Shown piece after piece: positions 59,610 through 64,000 of a DNA stretch of 64,000 nucleotides. Positions within the stretch are counted from its first letter, which is position 1, and each line of letters starts with the position of its first letter. The stretch is taken from NCBI RefSeq assembly GCF_000006565.2, contig NC_031471.1:310001-374000 (forward strand), read 5' to 3'. The notes under the pieces are model-generated. The model worked only from the letters and a program-made list of their open reading frames with translations. It did no database searches and was not told the origin of the DNA. The DNA comes from Toxoplasma gondii ME49 (lineage: Eukaryota; Apicomplexa; Conoidasida; Eucoccidiorida; Sarcocystidae). The position numbers and the translations under genes are program-made.

Positions 59610-62446
59610 ATATATATATATATTTGTATAAATCAGATGCATGCGTCGACACGTCTGTTGTTGTTTGTGGGGCTTTCGGCTGGCTGACCTTCGCGGAACG
59701 AATTTGAAAACGTTTTTTTTTGTCGTTGCAGGCGAGCGTATCGTCGAAACGACAAAGTCGTTTGCTTGGCATGCGTGCAATTCCTCGCACATCTAGTGAA
59801 TCAGCGAGTTGCCCACGAGCTCCTCGCTCTGCAGCTTTGCGCATTGCTTCTTGACGAACCGACGAACGACTCCGTCGAAGTCTGTGTCGGCTTTCTCACG
59901 GTCAGTCTCTCCACAGCCACAGACCAAAGCAGTGCGAGAGCTGCGCGCTTCTCGGACTGTCTTCACGGTTCCTCTCTGCGGACTTCTTGCCTTCAACGGC
60001 GGCTCCCTTTCACCCCAGATCCTCTTTTCTCTCTTCTTCCTCCGTCTTCTCTCTATATATATATCTTATCTAGCTATTTATCTATCTATCGCTTCCTTCT
60101 CCTCTGCGTTCTCTCTCTGTCTCGGCGTTTTCTCTGTGATTCGCTCCGTTCTCTTTTCGTCGTGTCTGCTCTCTCCACTCTCGTTCTCCTTCGGCGCCTC
60201 CTCTGCTCTCTGCCTTCCGGTCCGACCTCGCGTTCGTCCGCGGTTTTCGCTGGAGTTGGAGATCTCGCAGCTTCTTTTTCGAAGCGAAATGCGGTTCGCG
60301 CGTTTGCCTGCCTCTGTCTCTTTGCAGCAAGTGGGCCAGGTCCTGTCTGAAGTTTCTCGCCGAGGCTTCGACGCCGTCTTCGAGCGTCTTCGAGGCATTC
60401 TCCAGGAAGGCTTAACAGATAAAAAGACGCAGTACACGATTGAGAAGCTGTGGGATTTGCGGAGACAGAATTTCAAAGATCACCCTGGAGTACGTTCGAG
60501 GAAAAAAGAGTCTCAGATGTGCACACAGACTCCATGTGCTTAGGAGGTCCCTCATCGCTAGGCTTCTCGCGTTTTCTCGATCTCTCTGGGAGAACACAGA
60601 GGCGAGGCTCCTATCCGTCGCATTTGTTTTTCTCTGATTTTTTCCCTCGCGTCTCTGCCGGGCGTTTTCCCCTTCTGAGGTACCTCTTCCGTACTTTGTT
60701 TTTTCGTTTTGTGTCTCTCATCGCCGCAGTTTCTTCTGCTTCCGGCATCGCTCCCTTTCCTGCTGTCTTCGGTCCTGTTATCTTTCGCATGCGCCGCTGC
60801 GACTTCTCTCGCGCTTCGCAGGTCCCGGCGGAGCTCGACCTTGTCGACGAAGACGACAAGATCACGCATGAGATCGACCTGCTCGCCGAGGACTTGAAAG
60901 GCGAAGAAATGCTCAACGTCTTCCATGCGCAGGACCCCGAGGTCCGTCGAAGCAGACGACAGGCGAAAAAGAAAACCTGAAGGAAAGAGTCGAAGCAGCG
61001 AGGGAGAAGAAGAAGACGAAAGAGAAGAAGAAAGAGAAGAAGAAGAAAGAGAAGAAGAAGAAAGAGAAGGAAGAGAAAAAGTGGAGGACAGGAGAGAACA
61101 GAGTCGAATGGCAGAAAGAGTGCACAGCGAAGAGGCGAGTGTGGAGAGTGACCTTTGAGATCCGTTAACTTTTTGCTTGGCGTTTCGCGTCGAATCACCG
61201 AGGAACATTAGAAAAATGTTCCTTGTTTTTTGTCGTTTCTTTTTCTCGGGCAACACAGGAGACAAGAAGAACTCATAGAGGGTTTCGCGAGGGTAGGAGA
61301 TCGCAGGCTTTTCCCTTTCTGACGAAAGGTTCAGTCGCTTCTCTTCTGTCGACATTCTCTGTCCTTTTTCAGGAATTCGCGAGCGACGAGAAGAAGTGGG
61401 CGCGCCTGTCAAAAGAAATTCTTGGCGAAGAAAGCAGCGGTGAGTCTGTGTGATGAGCTTTGTTCTCTGTTTTCTGCGCATGTTGTCTTTCGGGCATCTC
61501 TTCGTCTATCTGTTTGTCTTCTGTCTCTGTTTCTCTCGCCGTTCTGCTTCGTCGTTTCTCTGTTGCTTTCTCTTCTCTCGTGGTTTTCCCGATTTTTTCG
61601 GGGGCTGCTTCGCCTCAGCTGCTGCGCGTTCTCACGCCGTTTCTAGGACCTATTTGTTTCCGCTACTTTTTCTCTTTTTCCTGAGTGTTTTCTGCCGGTG
61701 CTTCACCGCATGTATCGTCCTTTCGCTGGCGCCGTTCTTCCACGGAGGGATCCGACATCCGCTTCTGTCTGTCTGTGTCTCGCAGACTCTGACGCCTCCA
61801 GCAGCGACAGCGAGGCCGAGGACGAAAGCGAGGAAGAAGAAGGAGAGGGGGAAAAGGTGCGAACTGCCGAGAAAGAAATGTTATCGTTTCGTTTTCTTTT
61901 CATGGCGTTTGTCTTCTTCTCAGCCTCCTTCTTCCTTCATCGATCTTCTCTTCCTCGGATGCTCTGCCTCTATTTGAAGCTGAGGAGAACTATCTGCTGT
62001 CTGTTTCTCTTTTTTTCTCTGTCACTTTCTCTGTTCGCGACTGCTTCTGTCTTTCTCATTGAGGTCCTCGCTCTCATGTTTCGATTGACGCGCGTTCTTC
62101 GTTTGTTGTTCACTTTCTAGTCCTGCAGTGGTTTTGCTGGCTCTCTGTCCCCGCAGGCCACAGTGAAGATTCTGGACATGACCGACGCGGAGATCATTCA
62201 CATGAGGAAAACGATTTATCTCTGCATCATGTCATCGCTGAACTTTGAGGAGTGCGTTCATAAAATCCTAAAGATGAACATCCGGGTACGAATCCAGGCC
62301 GGAACTGCAATGCTTTTTCTGCGGCCTCCCCCTCACGCTGCCCACCCATCAATGCGCGTCCTTCCTTCTCTCGTCGCTCTCTTTCACACTCAAATATACA
62401 TATACACGTATACATACACACATATATACATCGCATACACATCGCA

Positions 62447-62497
<51 letters not shown>

Positions 62498-63975
62498 GTG
62501 TGTGTATCTGCAGAGACATATTAACCTCGCAACGTATACACGCGTATGTAAAATAGTCCACACTTATACATATATATATATATATATGCGTTTATGTTTA
62601 TATATGTCTATGTACATAGAAGTAATTCAGTCCAATTATATATATATATATATTTATATATGTTATATAGGTGCGAATTCGAATGCGTCTTTATTTGCGT
62701 AGAAGAGCCATGATTGTGCTTTGCGTCTTTGTCGTGGGGAGTAGATTTTTCCTTTTGTGTGAGATCCTGGGCGCCGTTGTTCAGGGTTGTCTGCGCGTTC
62801 CTCGGACCTCCCGGACGGCTGACGCAGGAGGTTTTTTCCACTGGCGATTGCCTTTTATTTCGGTGTGGAAACGTTTTTTTTCGCAGGAGGACTTGGTCAT
62901 GGAAGTCGTGATCATGTTGATCGACTGCTGCGCCATGGAGCGCACATTTCAGCGTTTCTTCGCCCTGCAAGCGGAGCGGCTTGCGAGGCTGAATCCTCGC
63001 TACTCGGAGTGTCTGCAGGAAGCGATGCGGCGACAGTATCACACGGTAGGCGGCGAAGGACTCTGTTTGACTCGGACGAAGAAGACTCCGAAAACGACGA
63101 GGCTCGTCGTTCAGGGAGGAGCGAAACACACTGATCGAGGAGAGAGAGAGAAAGACAGCGAATGAGAGGAAGAGAGAGGACGAAAGAGGTCAAACGACAG
63201 AGAAGGAAGAGCGAAAGCAATGGCTCCGTCGGCGGTGGGTGTTTTTCCTTCCTAGTTTCAGTGTGTAAGGAATGCGTAGGTCTATCGGTTTATATCAACG
63301 AGAGTGGTATGGATCATGGTCGGCGTTTCCTCTGGCACCCTGACGAGGAATTCACAATCTCCGTTGTCTCTTTGTCTTGCACACTGCGAGACCTTCTCCC
63401 GTCTCGCGGGAGCTCTCTGCTTCCTGTCGGCAGGAACGTGGATTTCTCTGTGATGATCTCTCTGGGTTCTCATTCCTCGTTTTCTCCACATCGGAGTCGC
63501 TCGTTTTCTTTCTCTCTCAGGTGCACCGTCTGGAGACAACGAAACTTCGAAACACAGCCAAGTTCTTTGCCCACCTTCTCCACACAGGTGACCTGGAATT
63601 CGAAAAAACCTTCTTCTTCTGGGGAGTATACACTACGAGTTGGACTCTACCGGTTTAGATCTTGAAGGTCAAAACTTAGATCTACCTGTTAGCTTTAAAC
63701 TTCTTCAAGAATTTTTTTAAGTCGATCACAGACGACTTGGTCAGTTGCAGACGCGTAGACTCCCGTTGTGTCTAAGGGGATTCCATGTTTCGTTCGCTTC
63801 TGCTTCAGATGCCATTCCCTGGACAGTGATGGAGGTCTTCAAGCTCACAGAAGAGACGACGACTTCGTCGGGGCGCATCTTCATCAAGATTCTCTTCCAG
63901 GAAATGTCGGAGCATCTCGGTTTGAGAACTCTCAATGAGAGGATCCACAGCGAAGACATGCAGCCTTACGTGGTT
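56229..63975 (+). CDS. CWC22: CWC22 pre-mRNA splicing factor, 5' part, twelve exons
   Basis: Exons: 56229-57912, 58233-58393, 58966-59141, 59732-59900, 60328-60489, 60822-60941, 61373-61439, 61786-61856, 62157-62285, 62887-63045, 63521-63587, 63809-63975 (donor TT|GTACGT), continuing past the window. This is 1044 codons so far, all in phase. CWC22 is a spliceosome component that, in other eukaryotes, recruits eIF4A3 for exon-junction-complex loading. Seen: an Arg/Glu-rich N-terminal domain of about 560 residues; then [16 protein letters not shown] opening the MIF4G domain, with [21 protein letters not shown] and FERLRGIL; an acidic Asp/Ser/Glu linker; and the MA3 domain ([48 protein letters not shown]). 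The ATG at 56229 is the first in frame, context aaaaATGG. The identity rests on dense match along MIF4G and MA3. Confidence 0.93.
58100..58175 (+). repeat. Four-copy 19-bp repeat in CWC22 intron 1
   Basis: Four head-to-tail copies of a unit reading cgctctgcggctcgccctt, the last two diverged (ctgtggttcgcattt, ctgcggttcgcgttt). It lies in intron 1 (57913-58232), close to the acceptor. Confidence 0.85.
58394..58965 (+). repeat. CWC22 intron 2 with TA/TATG microsatellites
   Basis: ACACAT, (TA)n, TAGATA and TATATG tracts at about 58436-58600. Exons join NIHNLVQ to [10 protein letters not shown]. Confidence 0.8.
59142..59731 (+). repeat. CWC22 intron 3 with TA microsatellites
   Basis: (TA)n tracts at about 59297-59320 and 59577-59625. 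The splice restores [10 protein letters not shown]. Confidence 0.8.
62286..62886 (+). repeat. CWC22 intron 9 with TA microsatellites
   Basis: A long (TA)n at 62452-62492 and shorter ones at 62568-62588 and 62636-62668. The intron sits inside the MA3 domain coding region. Confidence 0.8.
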
Positions 63976-64000
63976 GTACGTTAAACGAAAATCTTTTGGG

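Overview
The window is nuclear DNA of an intron-rich protist. Exons are GC-rich with C/G-ending codons, and they are separated by many introns packed with (TA)n/TATG microsatellites and pyrimidine tracts. The gene content and the repeated TGCATGC promoter-type motif point to a tissue-cyst coccidian apicomplexan (Toxoplasma/Neospora/Hammondia-like). I cannot tell these genera apart from the sequence alone. There is no sign of bacterial, organellar or viral sequence, and I see no rRNA, tRNA or CRISPR array.

Layout. At 2-421 (-) an unrecognised open frame runs off the left edge. At 4918-6654 (+) lies the small GTPase Rab11B in three exons. At 11233-11565 (+) there is a short hydrophobic protein of unknown function, followed by a ten-copy 56-bp minisatellite. 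At 15298-28376 (-) a complete 13-exon ABC transporter of the ABCC/MRP type (predicted 1942 aa) could be assembled with every junction in phase. At 32521-35380 (-) is the ribosome-biogenesis factor RRS1 in four exons. Head-to-head with it, at about 37801-52595 (+), is a very large XRN-family 5'-3' exoribonuclease (about 15 exons, roughly 2270 aa). At 56229-63975 (+) are the first twelve exons of the spliceosomal factor CWC22, which continues past the right edge.

Functionally this is a housekeeping stretch: vesicle traffic (Rab11B), membrane export (ABCC), pre-ribosome assembly (RRS1), 5'-3' RNA decay or processing (XRN) and pre-mRNA splicing (CWC22). The genes do not form one pathway, although RRS1, the XRN protein and CWC22 all act on RNA.

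Main points of interest: (1) a double-stranded-RNA-binding-like domain appears to be inserted in the XRN exonuclease and is itself split by a long acidic insert; (2) three introns in three different genes use GC-AG rather than GT-AG splice sites, all with the donor context AG|GCAAG; (3) tandem repeats (19-, 13-, 56-, 73-bp and TA-type) lie in introns or intergenic DNA and never interrupt an exon. All gene models are my own, built from splice signals, reading phase and family alignment recalled by eye; no search was run.
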